The translations under genes were made by a program, and so were the position numbers. From Deltaproteobacteria bacterium RBG_13_52_11 (lineage in GTDB: Bacteria > Desulfobacterota > B13-G15 > RBG-16-54-18), in contig MGQF01000050.1 of assembly GCA_001797745.1 (NCBI GenBank), forward strand, positions 23,851 to 51,694: a stretch of 27,844 nt of DNA, in the 5' to 3' direction. Below are positions 7,433 to 15,388 of this stretch, piece after piece. Numbering within the stretch: position 1 is the first letter of the stretch; each line of letters starts with the position of its first letter. The notes under the pieces were generated by a model, which worked only from the letters and a program-made list of their open reading frames with translations, made no database searches and had not been told where the DNA came from.

Positions 7433-8884
7433 TTATCTCTTCCCCTGAATATAGTCTGACGCATTCTCTGCCGCAATACGACCTGAATTCATGGCAAAAC
7501 CAAAAGCGCTGCCTGACAGCACCGCGCAATATGTGTCGGACTCCCAACCTCCGGTGTCGGCACCGACTGCATATAATCCGGGAATCGGATCATCCGCCTT
7601 GTTTAAAACCTCCATCCTATAGTTTATTTTTATGCCGCCCATGGTCCCAATAAGGGCGCCGCTGAATTTTATCGCATAGAATGGAGGGATGCGAAGCGCC
7701 TGAAGGTATTGCGGATCCTTTACGAATATCTCATCGTAGCGCCGGTCACAGAATACGTTATATTCATCCACGGTTTCCCTCAGCGCATCTCTGGGCGCCC
7801 CAATCCATGCAGAGATCTCCTCTAAGGATTCAGATATAAAAGCGCCCCCTTTATCGATCTGCCTGCTGAGTTCTTTATCAAGCCCTTCCACTTTCTTACC
7901 TCTTGGGACAAACAACTCACCACACCCCCTTATAAAACCATGCTCAACGATATCCTCCTTCATTTTATTATCGAGGATGGCAAAGCATATCCGACCCTTC
8001 TGTCTTAAGATGGCATTGATCGCTTCAAAGACATTAAAGGTTATGGTTTCATCAATGAATCGTTTTCCTTTTTGATTGACCCATATACAGTAAGGCTCTC
8101 CCGCCACTGCCTCAATAGTCCAATTTTGCGGGAAGGGTGCCGGACCAACCATATGAAGATTACCGAGACCGGCCGTATCAGCCCCGAGCTCCATCGCCAT
8201 GATCAATCCATCCCCGTCCATCCCGGGCACTCCCGACTCCTCAAGCATCTCCAGATGCTCCGGGCAATACCTCTTCAATAATTCCTTATTGCTGGCATAC
8301 CCGCCCGTAGCGATAATCGCACTTTTCGCTTCGATTTCGATTTCACCCTCTTCTCCTTCCGCCTTTACCCCCTTAACCCTACCTGTATCGTCGACCCATA
8401 TCTCTTTGGCCCGTGTCTTGCGAAGTATTGGGATCCCTTTCTCTTTGCACTCTTTTTCAAATATTTTCATGAGTGTTGCACCATGCCCTTCGACAATGTG
8501 CCAAACCAAGGGAACCTGATTGGGATAAAAGGGAGCTATACGGTTGAACCGTATCCCCTTTTCTTCAATCCACCGCACGGTATCGCCTGATCTGTTTATA
8601 AAAACCCGCACAATTCTCGGGTCTATCTTATAGTGAGCATAATCAAGGGCCTTTTTAAAAAGGTCGTCTTTTTTTGCATCGATTAAAAGTCTCTTCTGAG
8701 CCGGGCTTTCTGCGGCAAAGAAACCTTCTGCCATTAATGCATTGCCTCCCACCATCCCGCGTTTTTCGAGAACCAACGCTTTGCTGCCCTTTTCATATGC
8801 CGCAAGTGCGGCCGGCAGACCTGCACCTCCACCACCGATAATGACGATGTCAGCCTTCATCTTACTACCCTTCTTTGCTGCCAT
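7433..8884 (-). CDS. FAD-dependent fumarate reductase/ketosteroid-dehydrogenase-like flavoprotein
   Basis: This 483-residue FAD_binding_2 protein starts at ATG 8884 behind GGAGG. The ADP-binding motif is IIGGGGAGLPAALAAYEKG (14-32) with an acidic EK, then VGGNA. The C-terminal substrate/FAD region is TMGGIKINYRMEVL, GLYAVGADTGGWESDTY and SGSAFGFAMNSGRIAAE. Family members oxidise or reduce C-C double bonds next to a carbonyl or carboxyl group (fumarate and other enoate reductases, 3-oxosteroid dehydrogenases). It has no heme domain or signal peptide, so it is soluble and cytoplasmic. The fumarate-type His before TxGG is replaced (IGTMGG), so fumarate is unlikely as substrate. Paired with an SDR, it could desaturate or saturate a ring or chain next to a carbonyl. 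Confidence 0.88.
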   Translation of the reverse strand: MAAKKGSKMKADIVIIGGGGAGLPAALAAYEKGSKALVLEKRGMVGGNALMAEGFFAAESPAQKRLLIDAKKDDLFKKALDYAHYKIDPRIVRVFINRSGDTVRWIEEKGIRFNRIAPFYPNQVPLVWHIVEGHGATLMKIFEKECKEKGIPILRKTRAKEIWVDDTGRVKGVKAEGEEGEIEIEAKSAIIATGGYASNKELLKRYCPEHLEMLEESGVPGMDGDGLIMAMELGADTAGLGNLHMVGPAPFPQNWTIEAVAGEPYCIWVNQKGKRFIDETITFNVFEAINAILRQKGRICFAILDNKMKEDIVEHGFIRGCGELFVPRGKKVEGLDKELSRQIDKGGAFISESLEEISAWIGAPRDALRETVDEYNVFCDRRYDEIFVKDPQYLQALRIPPFYAIKFSGALIGTMGGIKINYRMEVLNKADDPIPGLYAVGADTGGWESDTYCAVLSGSAFGFAMNSGRIAAENASDYIQGKR

Positions 8885-9346
8885 AAAAGTTTTCCTCCAC
8901 TGTGGTATACCTTTAAAATATCTGTGACGCCTAATAAGTCAGATCGTCTATGGTCTAGACATGAATAAAGCGTCTTATATAATACCTGAATTTTGTAAGC
9001 GCTGAATGTGACGATCGTAAGATCATGCATCACCGGAAAGATCCAAGTTAAACTTGTGAAATCCTGCTCGCAGGCACATCACACGCCGCTCTCGCAACCT
9101 TCTCACGCAAGCAGTTGATTACGCAGTATTTGTTTGATGAGAACCTGCTTTTTCTGGTGGCAGTATAGAAAAATTCGCCCTGTTTGTCAATATAAGATCC
9201 CTGTCATGATAGTGTGTATGGCTATGAAGGACTATATGGGTAGCTCAAAGAGATAAAAGGAAGCCAATGCAGAAAGATCATGCATGCGACCTCGTTTCAT
9301 TACAGATCTGAAGCCTTATCCATAACATGACGTGTGTTTTGTAATC
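8885..9346. other. divergent intergenic region between flavoprotein and AOR
   Basis: This is non-coding as far as can be seen. It contains a GTCTA-TGGTC-TAGAC dyad (8946-8960) just upstream of the flavoprotein gene, a CAAGTT-A-AACTTG dyad (9044-9056) and the left copy of a ~55-base repeat at 9127-9181 whose second copy lies just after the AOR gene. No open frame with recognisable similarity was found. Confidence 0.5.
9127..9181 (+). repeat. ~55-base imperfect direct repeat, left copy
   Basis: Aligned by eye with 11377-11433 it matches at about three quarters of positions with a few one- or two-base gaps. Shared blocks are TATTTG, TGATxAGAAC, TTTCTGG and TGGxAGTATAGAAA. Both copies contain the dyad TTTCT...AGAAA. 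The two copies are in the same orientation and bracket the AOR gene. Confidence 0.5.
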
Positions 9347-9416
9347 TTGACATACAAGCCCGATCCTCCTATACTTTTTTCAAGAAAACTATTTTCATCG
9401 ATTAATGCAATCGATG
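9347..9416 (+). promoter_or_regulatory. sigma-70 promoter and dyad operator for AOR
   Basis: TTGACA (9347-9352), a 17-base spacer and TATACT (9370-9375) make the best sigma-70 promoter in the window. A perfect dyad CATCGATT-AATGC-AATCGATG (9396-9416) begins about 14 bases beyond the expected start point, inside the untranslated leader, where a repressor would block transcription. The ribosome site AAGGAGG follows at 9442-9448. Confidence 0.7.
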
Positions 9417-9455
9417 TAAAACAAGATAACGGGCGCCAACGAAGGAGGTATGTTT

Positions 9456-11363
9456 ATGTATGGCTGGATGGGCAAGACACTGCATGTAAATCTGAATAAT
9501 TCAGAAATCAAGACCATCGCTACACAGCCGTATGCCGAGCAATACCTGGGCGGACGCGGCATTGCTTCCAGAATCTACTGGGAGACAGTTATGCCTGAAA
9601 CCAAGGCGTTTGACCCGGAGAATCGGCTAATCTTCATGACCGGGCCGATGGTGGCTACCGGCGCCCAGGCGTCTACACGGTTGTCGGTTGTCGGCAAATC
9701 TCCGACGACTATTCCTGAAGGCTATTGCTACGGTAATCTCGGTGGGTACTTCCCAGCTGAGTTGAAGAAGGCGGGATTTGACGGTGTGGTTATTGAAGGA
9801 CGGGCGCCAAAGCCCGTCTACCTGTGGATTCACGACGATGAAGCCGAACTTCTGGATGCGTCGTCACTGTGGGGAGAGGGAGCTTACCGGACCGGAGAGA
9901 TGCTGCAGCAAGTCCACGGGGAAAAGGCGCATTTTCTCACTACTGGTGTAGCCGGTGAAAACTTGGTAAGAACTGCGGTAATCGTCGCCTCCCATCATTC
10001 CGTTTCCTCCGCCGGCTTTGGGGCGGTAATGGGGTCCAAGAATTTTAAGGCGATGGTTGTGAGGGGTACGGGCAAGCCCTCGGTCGCCGAGCCGGACAGG
10101 CTCAAAGAGCTTAACCGCTACACCGTCAAGATAAGCAAGCGCGTAAGGTTATCAATGCCTCCGACTGTAGCGGCGACCCACCATGAGCATTTGTTAGAAG
10201 TCATCGGCAAGGGCGGCTGCTATCAATGCGGATTGGAATGTATCAGGGGGCTTTATCGCTATGGACAGCGGCTGGAGGGATATCGCAAGTGCCAAGCCCA
10301 GGGGTATTATCTGCCGTGGAAGTACTCCCAGGAAGATGAGCCGGTGGAGACATTCTTCGACGCGCCGACCCTGGCCGATGACTACTCGATAGACACCTGG
10401 GATCTGGAAAGTATGATTAACTGGCTCTATGCCTGCTACCAGTCAGGAGCCCTGACTGAGCAAGAGACGGGACTGCCGCTGTCCAGGATGGGTACCAGGG
10501 AATTCCTGGAAAAGCTGCTTCATTCGATAGCCTACCGGGAGGGCTTTGGTGATGTCCTGGCCGAGGGATTGGTAAGGGCCGGTGAGAAGGTATCGGATAA
10601 GGCGCGTGCCATGTTCCCGTATAACCTTGCCCCCATCGGCGTGCATGATCTGTTCCCACCGAGGGTGATTATGGTCCACGCGCTGCTCTACCCCATGGAA
10701 CCAAGGGTGCACCATAACGTCCTGCATGAGACTGCCTGGGTCTATCTGGCCTGGGTCTTTAATCAACTCGAGCCGGGTCTCACTCCGATTACCACCAAGG
10801 TGGTGCACGATATAGCCAGGGCCTTCTGGGGCAGCGATGAAGCCGGAGATTTATCCGCTTATAAGGGTAAAGCACTGGCGGCAATAAAAGTACAGAATAG
10901 AAATTATAGCAGGGACAGTCTCGGTCTGTGTGACTTCGCCTATCCCATTACTTATTCCTTCAATACGCCGGACCATGTGGGAGACCCTGACCTTGAAGCG
11001 AAAATCTTTACTGCGGTTACCGGCATCGCCGGCGAAGAAGTTGACCGTTGTGGCGAGCGCGTATGTAATCTGCAAAGAGCCATCCTGGTGCGGGAGGGGC
11101 GGAGAGTTCCCGAAGCTGATTTTCCGCCCGAGTATAACTTTACTGAACCCCTCCAAGCTATCCCCCATTTTCCGGCAATGGTGGTTCCTGGTCCTGACGA
11201 GGAGATAGTTGACATAAAAGGAAAAATTCTTGATCGGGATAAATTCACCAGTATGTTGAAGGAATACTACCGGCTCCGGGGTTGGGAAGAAGAGACAGGG
11301 CTGCCTAAGGCTGAGACATTAGCCGCCCTTGGCTTGGATGATCTCACGCCCACCTTCCAATGA
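9456..11363 (+). CDS. tungsten-containing aldehyde:ferredoxin oxidoreductase
   Basis: This 635-residue AOR-family enzyme is expected to hold a tungstopterin and one [4Fe-4S] cluster and to interconvert aldehydes and carboxylates with ferredoxin. The start is ATG 9456 (MYGWMGKTLHVNL), seven bases after AGGAGG; the ATG at 9450 is too close to that site. Visible motifs are LGGRGIASRIYWE, GFGAVMGSKNFKAM, cluster cysteines Cys255, Cys258 and Cys262 (CYQCGLEC), and DSLGLC with Cys492. The first pterin-binding motif DxxGxD appears as DDYSID, with Ser for Gly. Length fits the family (about 600-650). It stands alone on the plus strand with its own promoter and no electron-transfer partner nearby. The substrate is unknown; a BamB-like role cannot be excluded. 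Confidence 0.93.
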   Translation: MYGWMGKTLHVNLNNSEIKTIATQPYAEQYLGGRGIASRIYWETVMPETKAFDPENRLIFMTGPMVATGAQASTRLSVVGKSPTTIPEGYCYGNLGGYFPAELKKAGFDGVVIEGRAPKPVYLWIHDDEAELLDASSLWGEGAYRTGEMLQQVHGEKAHFLTTGVAGENLVRTAVIVASHHSVSSAGFGAVMGSKNFKAMVVRGTGKPSVAEPDRLKELNRYTVKISKRVRLSMPPTVAATHHEHLLEVIGKGGCYQCGLECIRGLYRYGQRLEGYRKCQAQGYYLPWKYSQEDEPVETFFDAPTLADDYSIDTWDLESMINWLYACYQSGALTEQETGLPLSRMGTREFLEKLLHSIAYREGFGDVLAEGLVRAGEKVSDKARAMFPYNLAPIGVHDLFPPRVIMVHALLYPMEPRVHHNVLHETAWVYLAWVFNQLEPGLTPITTKVVHDIARAFWGSDEAGDLSAYKGKALAAIKVQNRNYSRDSLGLCDFAYPITYSFNTPDHVGDPDLEAKIFTAVTGIAGEEVDRCGERVCNLQRAILVREGRRVPEADFPPEYNFTEPLQAIPHFPAMVVPGPDEEIVDIKGKILDRDKFTSMLKEYYRLRGWEEETGLPKAETLAALGLDDLTPTFQ

Positions 11364-11376
11364 GGACGTTTCCTTT

Positions 11377-11433
11377 TATTTGACGTGATAAGAACTCGCC
11401 TTTCTGGGTTGGAAGTATAGAAACATTTACCTT
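11377..11433 (+). repeat. ~55-base imperfect direct repeat, right copy
   Basis: This copy begins 14 bases after the AOR stop codon and matches 9127-9181 in the same orientation (about three quarters identity by hand). It keeps the TTTCT...AGAAA dyad (11401-11423). It may be a regulator site, a duplication scar, or the end of a lost mobile element. Confidence 0.5.
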
Positions 11434-11549
11434 ATATGTATCAGTAAAAAATCCATATCATGTTTTTTGTGAAATAAGGCGTGCGAATCTACAGTGCAAC
11501 GGGTTCGGAACTGGATAATAGTGATAATGACATTATTCTCCTTTGCATC

Positions 11550-11738
11550 GACCTTTCCAACAATTATGGCTCTTTCCAGGCCCGGAATAAAGGGAAGCGC
11601 CAGAGGCCAGTTGACGTAGTCGCTTCTTCTAATTTATGTGTCCGCAAAAATGAAGCCTGCAGCCTCAACGTTCGCGAGAATTTCATCTTCAGCAGAGTGG
11701 AGAATGGGGTCATCACCCAACCAGTAACCTTCATCATG
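11550..11738 (-). pseudogene. zinc alcohol dehydrogenase N-terminal relic
   Basis: One minus-strand frame reads HDEGYWLGDDPILHSAEDEI, then LANVEAAGFIFADT, a TAA stop at 11634-11636, then IRRSDYVNWPLALPFIPGLE and RAIIVGKV. This is the N-terminal domain of a medium-chain zinc alcohol dehydrogenase, where functional proteins read EILVRVEAAGICHTD ... FIPGHE. The catalytic Cys of the GICHTD motif and the His of PGHE are both gone, in addition to the in-frame stop. No start codon or C-terminal half remains. It lies beyond the 3' end of the thiolase operon in the same orientation. Confidence 0.7.
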
Positions 11739-11768
11739 TCAGTACAAACATCGGCCAATTCTTAGTCA

Positions 11769-11811
11769 GCTACCGGTCACGGTAGCCATCTCCCTATCCA
11801 AATTATTTGGA
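11769..11811 (-). terminator. two hairpins downstream of thiolase operon
   Basis: On the minus strand after the thiolase stop come a 7-1-7 palindrome (TCCAAAT...ATTTGGA, 11797-11811) and a perfect 7-4-7 GC-rich hairpin (GCTACCG-GTCA-CGGTAGC, 11769-11786). Neither is followed by a clear T run. Tandem hairpins here probably mark or protect the 3' end of the transcript. Confidence 0.45.
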
Positions 11812-11888
11812 GTGGGATAACCATTCGCAGCGTTTATTTTCTCGTCCTCCTCCGCCTCCTCTCATCCCGCTTTATAACCAGCAGGCGA

Positions 11889-13079
11889 CTATTCCACTTT
11901 TTCTATAATTATTGCCTGGCCAACGCCGCCACCACCGCACAGTGCGGCCAGACCGCGTTTCAAGCCCCGCTTTTCCATTTCATGGATAAGGCTGACCACG
12001 ATCCTGCATCCTGTATTGCCGATGGGATGGCCGAGGGCAATACCACTTCCGTTCACATTTACGATCTCCCGATTCAGACCGAGTTCCCGCTCAACAGCCA
12101 CAGAAGGTGCGGCAAAGGCCTCGTTTATCTCAATAAGTTCGATGTCCTCGAGCTTATAACCGGTCTGTTTAAAAAGCTTTCTTACCGCCGGGATAGGCCC
12201 GATGCCCATGATCCGTGGATCCACACCAACGGGTACGCAACCGACTATCCTCCACTTCTTTTTCATCTTCAACTTGTCCGCGAGCTCTCTCGATAAAACC
12301 AGAACTGCGGATGCACCGTCATTCATACCGGATGAATTCCCCGCTGTGACGGTTCCATTTTCCTTGAACGCAGGAGGTAATTTACTCAGTCCTTCCAGGG
12401 TCGTCTCGGGACGGGGATGTTCGTCCGTATCCACGATAATATCCGGTTTTCCCCTCTTTCCGGGAATCACAACGGGTACGATTTCATCTTTGAAGCGCCC
12501 TGTCTCCAGCGCCTTCTTGGCGCGCATTTGGCTCGTATATGCAAACTCATCCTGATCCTCCCTAGAGATGTGATATTTCTCGGCAACGTTTTCTGCGGTC
12601 ATGCCCATAATAAGACCGGTATAATGGTCCATAAGGCCGTCCCACACACCGTCTGAAAGCTCTTGATGCCGAAGCCTCAGCCCCCATCTGGCGTTCTTGA
12701 TAGAGTAAGATACATTGCTCATGCTCTCGCCGCCCCCCGCAAGGATGGCATTGGCTTCTCCCAGGCGGATGGCCATGGAGGCGATACGGATCGCTTCCAT
12801 GGAAGAACAGCAGGCCCGGTTCAATTGGGCGGTTGGCACATAGTCAGGGATACCGGCTTCAAGAGCAGCGGCACGCGCCACCCCATTTTCATCGCTTCGA
12901 CACATGACTATCCCCCAGTAAACGTCATCAAGGTCATTTTTGGAAAAGTTGGCCCTCTTGCATAACTCATCCATGACCAGCGAGGCAAGCTTCGTATGCA
13001 AGACATCTTTTAGGGCTCCTCCAAAGTCTCCAATAGGTGTTCTCACTGCTGAAACTATAATTGCATCTCTTTTGTCCAT
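11889..13079 (-). CDS. thiolase (acetyl-CoA C-acyltransferase)
   Basis: This 396-residue thiolase cleaves 3-ketoacyl-CoA with CoA to give acetyl-CoA and a shortened acyl-CoA, or runs in reverse. It starts at ATG 13079 with GAGGAGG upstream. Catalytic residues are visible: Cys90 (NRACCSS), the NEAFA motif (319-323), His351 (ALGHPIG) and Cys381 (CGGGGVG). The nucleophile loop reads NRACCSS rather than the usual NxxCGSG, which may alter the CoA/acyl pocket. It is the last gene of a 3-hydroxyacyl-CoA dehydrogenase, enoyl-CoA hydratase and thiolase operon, 97 bases after the hydratase. Specificity (acetoacetyl versus longer 3-ketoacyl-CoA) cannot be read. Confidence 0.95.
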   Translation of the reverse strand: MDKRDAIIVSAVRTPIGDFGGALKDVLHTKLASLVMDELCKRANFSKNDLDDVYWGIVMCRSDENGVARAAALEAGIPDYVPTAQLNRACCSSMEAIRIASMAIRLGEANAILAGGGESMSNVSYSIKNARWGLRLRHQELSDGVWDGLMDHYTGLIMGMTAENVAEKYHISREDQDEFAYTSQMRAKKALETGRFKDEIVPVVIPGKRGKPDIIVDTDEHPRPETTLEGLSKLPPAFKENGTVTAGNSSGMNDGASAVLVLSRELADKLKMKKKWRIVGCVPVGVDPRIMGIGPIPAVRKLFKQTGYKLEDIELIEINEAFAAPSVAVERELGLNREIVNVNGSGIALGHPIGNTGCRIVVSLIHEMEKRGLKRGLAALCGGGGVGQAIIIEKVE

Positions 13080-13176
13080 TAATTATATTCCTCCTCTTTT
13101 TTTAAAGATTTCAATTTGGGTAAAACATCTACATTCCCTGTCAAAAGTCTGTGGAAACGGCCTGAGATTGTGCCTT

Positions 13177-13971
13177 CTATTTTCCCTTGAATCGGGGAGG
13201 CCGCTTTTCCAGGAAGGCTTTTAAGCCTTCTCTCTGGTCCTCTGTGCTGTAAAGCATGGAGAAACCCAGTCTTTCCAGTTCAAGGGCGTCTTTCAGACCC
13301 ATATTGATCCCCGTATCAAGGACCGCCTTCCCCACCGCAACGGCGAAGGCGGGCAGGGTCCGAAACTTTTGTGCAAATGCCCGCGCCTCATTCAAGAGTT
13401 CCCCCACAGGCACCACCCTGTTGAGTAACCCAAGCTGATAAGCCTCATCGGCAAGGATGGGTTCTCCCGTTAAGACAAGCTCTTTCGCCTTTGTTATTCC
13501 AATCATCCTCGCCAGGCGCTGTGTGCCTCCTGCCCCTGGTAGGATACCGAGTTTTATTTCCGGAGTCCCGATCTTTGTGTTTTCTGCGGCAATGCGAAAA
13601 TCGCAGCACAAGGCCAGCTCCAGGCCTCCTCCAAAGGCATATCCCGCCATGGCGGCAATAGTCGGCTTACGAATAATCGAAAGGTGCCTATAAACGGCCT
13701 GGGTTGGATGATGGATCTCATACATCCGCTGGGGCGTCAGTGCCTCCTCCCCGTCTCCCAGTAAAAAGTCCATATCAGTACCGGATATGAATGATTTTGG
13801 GCCGCCCGTTAAAATAATCGCCGCAATCTCCGAATCCACCTCCGCGTCATGAAGTGCCGTGTCAATCTCGTTCACCATTTGTTCATTCAGGGCATTCCGC
13901 TTTTCAGGCCGGTTAAAGGTGATGAGAGCGGTTCCCTCTTCTTTTTCATAAAGGATAGTGTGGTAAGACAT
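13177..13971 (-). CDS. enoyl-CoA hydratase/isomerase (crotonase family)
   Basis: This 264-residue crotonase-family protein probably hydrates trans-2-enoyl-CoA to 3-hydroxyacyl-CoA. It starts at ATG 13971 with AAGGAGG just upstream. The oxyanion-hole and catalytic segments are complete: FNRPEKRNALN, the FISGTDM loop, GYAFGGGLELALCCD with the first catalytic Glu, and TPEIKLGILPGAGGTQRL with the second. Both glutamates support a true hydratase. It lies 12 bases after the upstream 3-hydroxyacyl-CoA dehydrogenase gene and is the middle gene of the operon. Confidence 0.95.
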   Translation of the reverse strand: MSYHTILYEKEEGTALITFNRPEKRNALNEQMVNEIDTALHDAEVDSEIAAIILTGGPKSFISGTDMDFLLGDGEEALTPQRMYEIHHPTQAVYRHLSIIRKPTIAAMAGYAFGGGLELALCCDFRIAAENTKIGTPEIKLGILPGAGGTQRLARMIGITKAKELVLTGEPILADEAYQLGLLNRVVPVGELLNEARAFAQKFRTLPAFAVAVGKAVLDTGINMGLKDALELERLGFSMLYSTEDQREGLKAFLEKRPPRFKGK

Positions 13972-13983
13972 TGCGAACCTCCT

Positions 13984-14838
13984 TCACTTACTATAATCAA
14001 ACCAACCTTTTTTCACCTTTTTGCCGATGTGATTGGCAGCTACCTTCCTTTTGAGCAAAGGTGAGGGTTTGAAGCGCTCTCCGTACTCTTCGTAGAGAAT
14101 ATTGCTTACAGCCAGCGCGTTATCCAAACCCACCAAATCCTGCATCTGAAAAATACCCACCGGATGGCCCAACCCGAGCTTTACAGCTTTATCAATATCT
14201 TCAGGGGTGGCCACTCCCTCGTTGACGATCCTCCATGCCTCATTAAAGAAAGCGAAAAGCAACCTATTTACCAGAAAACCAGCGCGATCAACGACACGGA
14301 CAGGCCCCTTGCCGATCTCCCGCACAATATCCATAGTTTTCCCAATCGTATCTTCCGAAGTATCAACACCGGGGATGACTTCAACCAGCTTCATAATGGA
14401 AGCAGGGCTGAAAAAATGCATCCCTATAAAACGGTCTGGCCGTGACGTACTCGCCGCTAATTGGGTGATGGGAATGGATGAGGTATTGGTCGCAAAGATA
14501 CAGTCCTTTTTACTGACCTTATCTAGTTCGCTAAAAACTTGACGCTTTATTTCAATATCTTCCAGCGCCGCTTCTACGACCAAATCAACTTTATCAAAAC
14601 CGGAATAGTCATCTTGAGGAATAACGCGTTCGATTGCTTTACTGCTTTCAACGGACTCAATTTTCCCCTTCTCTTCCCAAGTGGCGAGGATTCCTTCTAT
14701 TCGGCTTTTCCCTGCTGTTGATAAATCCAGACTGATATCTTTAAGCAAAACTACGGCGCCATGCAGGGCAAATGATAGTGCAATTTCCGCCCCCATCATG
14801 CCGGCTCCGATAACGCCAACCTTATTCAAGGTATCCAT
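13984..14838 (-). CDS. 3-hydroxyacyl-CoA dehydrogenase (NAD-type)
   Basis: This 284-residue enzyme oxidises 3-hydroxyacyl-CoA to 3-ketoacyl-CoA. The start is ATG 14838 (MDTLNKVGVIGAG), six bases after AGAAGGTG; the in-frame GTG at 14847 overlaps that site. The Rossmann motif is VGVIGAGMMG (7-16) and Asp34 closes the second strand, indicating NAD. Catalytic residues are Ser120 (NTSS), His141 (GMHFFSP), Glu153 and Asn191 (VNRLL). The C-terminal domain has GHPVGIFQMQDLVGLD and ends KVKKGWFDY. It is the first gene of the operon with hydratase and thiolase, giving three consecutive beta-oxidation steps. Confidence 0.95.
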   Translation of the reverse strand: MDTLNKVGVIGAGMMGAEIALSFALHGAVVLLKDISLDLSTAGKSRIEGILATWEEKGKIESVESSKAIERVIPQDDYSGFDKVDLVVEAALEDIEIKRQVFSELDKVSKKDCIFATNTSSIPITQLAASTSRPDRFIGMHFFSPASIMKLVEVIPGVDTSEDTIGKTMDIVREIGKGPVRVVDRAGFLVNRLLFAFFNEAWRIVNEGVATPEDIDKAVKLGLGHPVGIFQMQDLVGLDNALAVSNILYEEYGERFKPSPLLKRKVAANHIGKKVKKGWFDYSK

Positions 14839-15173
14839 TTTTTTCACCTTCTAAATGTAATAGTAGGCAATGACAAGATTTATGCCCCTAAAAAATTGAG
14901 CTGTGAATATAAACGACGATAACATGTTGTTGTTACTTATATGCCCTTGCTTGCGGGTCGTGTAGTGTAAGCACTACCCTTTGGGCATACCGCAATTAAA
15001 GGCTTTTTTGCCTGTACCCCCCGCTTCGGTCCTTTTTCGAAGACAACAGCCGGTATGCCGTCGCTACAATCCGGTTTTTTTTGTCTCGATAAGGCCGAAC
15101 CCCTCCTGTGGAATGGGAATTAGATCCCTTGAAACTCTTGATAGGGGGGCCTTAAAATTGTCGCGCTTTTTAT
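14839..15173. other. divergent intergenic region with structured DNA
   Basis: This region between two divergent beta-oxidation transcripts has no convincing gene; a 73-codon plus-strand frame starting at 14981 has no ribosome site or recognisable motif. It holds the nested hairpin at 14940-14989, an AGGC-T6-GCCT stretch and a CCGG...CCGG-T8 stretch near 15050-15085 that could terminate leftover plus-strand transcription. Confidence 0.45.
14940..14989. repeat. nested two-stem hairpin element
   Basis: An outer stem TATGCCC (14940-14946) / GGGCATA (14983-14989) encloses a perfect inner hairpin GTAGTG-TAAG-CACTAC (14962-14977). Both stems are perfect. It is not next to a T run and lies more than 100 bases from the divergent start codon at 14838, so it is not an obvious terminator. 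It could be a folded RNA leader element, a REP-like unit, or a binding site. Confidence 0.45.
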
Positions 15174-15202
15174 TTGACATGGCCACAAAAATCATATATT
15201 AA
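15174..15202 (+). promoter_or_regulatory. sigma-70 promoter for acyl-CoA dehydrogenase
   Basis: TTGACA (15174-15179) followed after 17 bases by TATTAA (15197-15202); an alternative -10, TATATT, overlaps at 15195-15200. The resulting leader of about 180 bases contains a 10-codon ORF. Confidence 0.55.
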
Positions 15203-15255
15203 TTTAACATATAGATCGAGCATTCGTTTTATTTTGATACCATAGGAGATAATTC

Positions 15256-15288
15256 ATGTCAAGCCTTTTAAAGAATCGACTCATATGA
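15256..15288 (+). CDS. possible 10-residue leader peptide
   Basis: ATG 15256 lies seven bases after AGGAG and encodes MSSLLKNRLI before a TGA stop. It falls between the promoter at 15174 and the acyl-CoA dehydrogenase start. It could be a regulatory upstream ORF or the stub of a lost gene; nothing in the peptide distinguishes these. Confidence 0.25.
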   Translation: MSSLLKNRLI

Positions 15289-15388
15289 GATAATAGGGTT
15301 CTGCCCTCAATTGAATATTACAAGTCGATGAAGTTGTTAAAAAAGTCCGAATTATACAAATTCAATAACATAAGGCATGAGGGAAGGG

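Noticed and set aside
9019..9285. Repeated 12-base word (AAGATCATGCAT) upstream of AOR
   Set aside because: Same chance argument; the word is itself palindrome-rich and the copies share no further similarity.
9456..11363. Annotating the AOR as benzoyl-CoA reductase subunit BamB
   Set aside because: None of the BamC-I partners is present, and the motifs seen are common to the whole AOR family.
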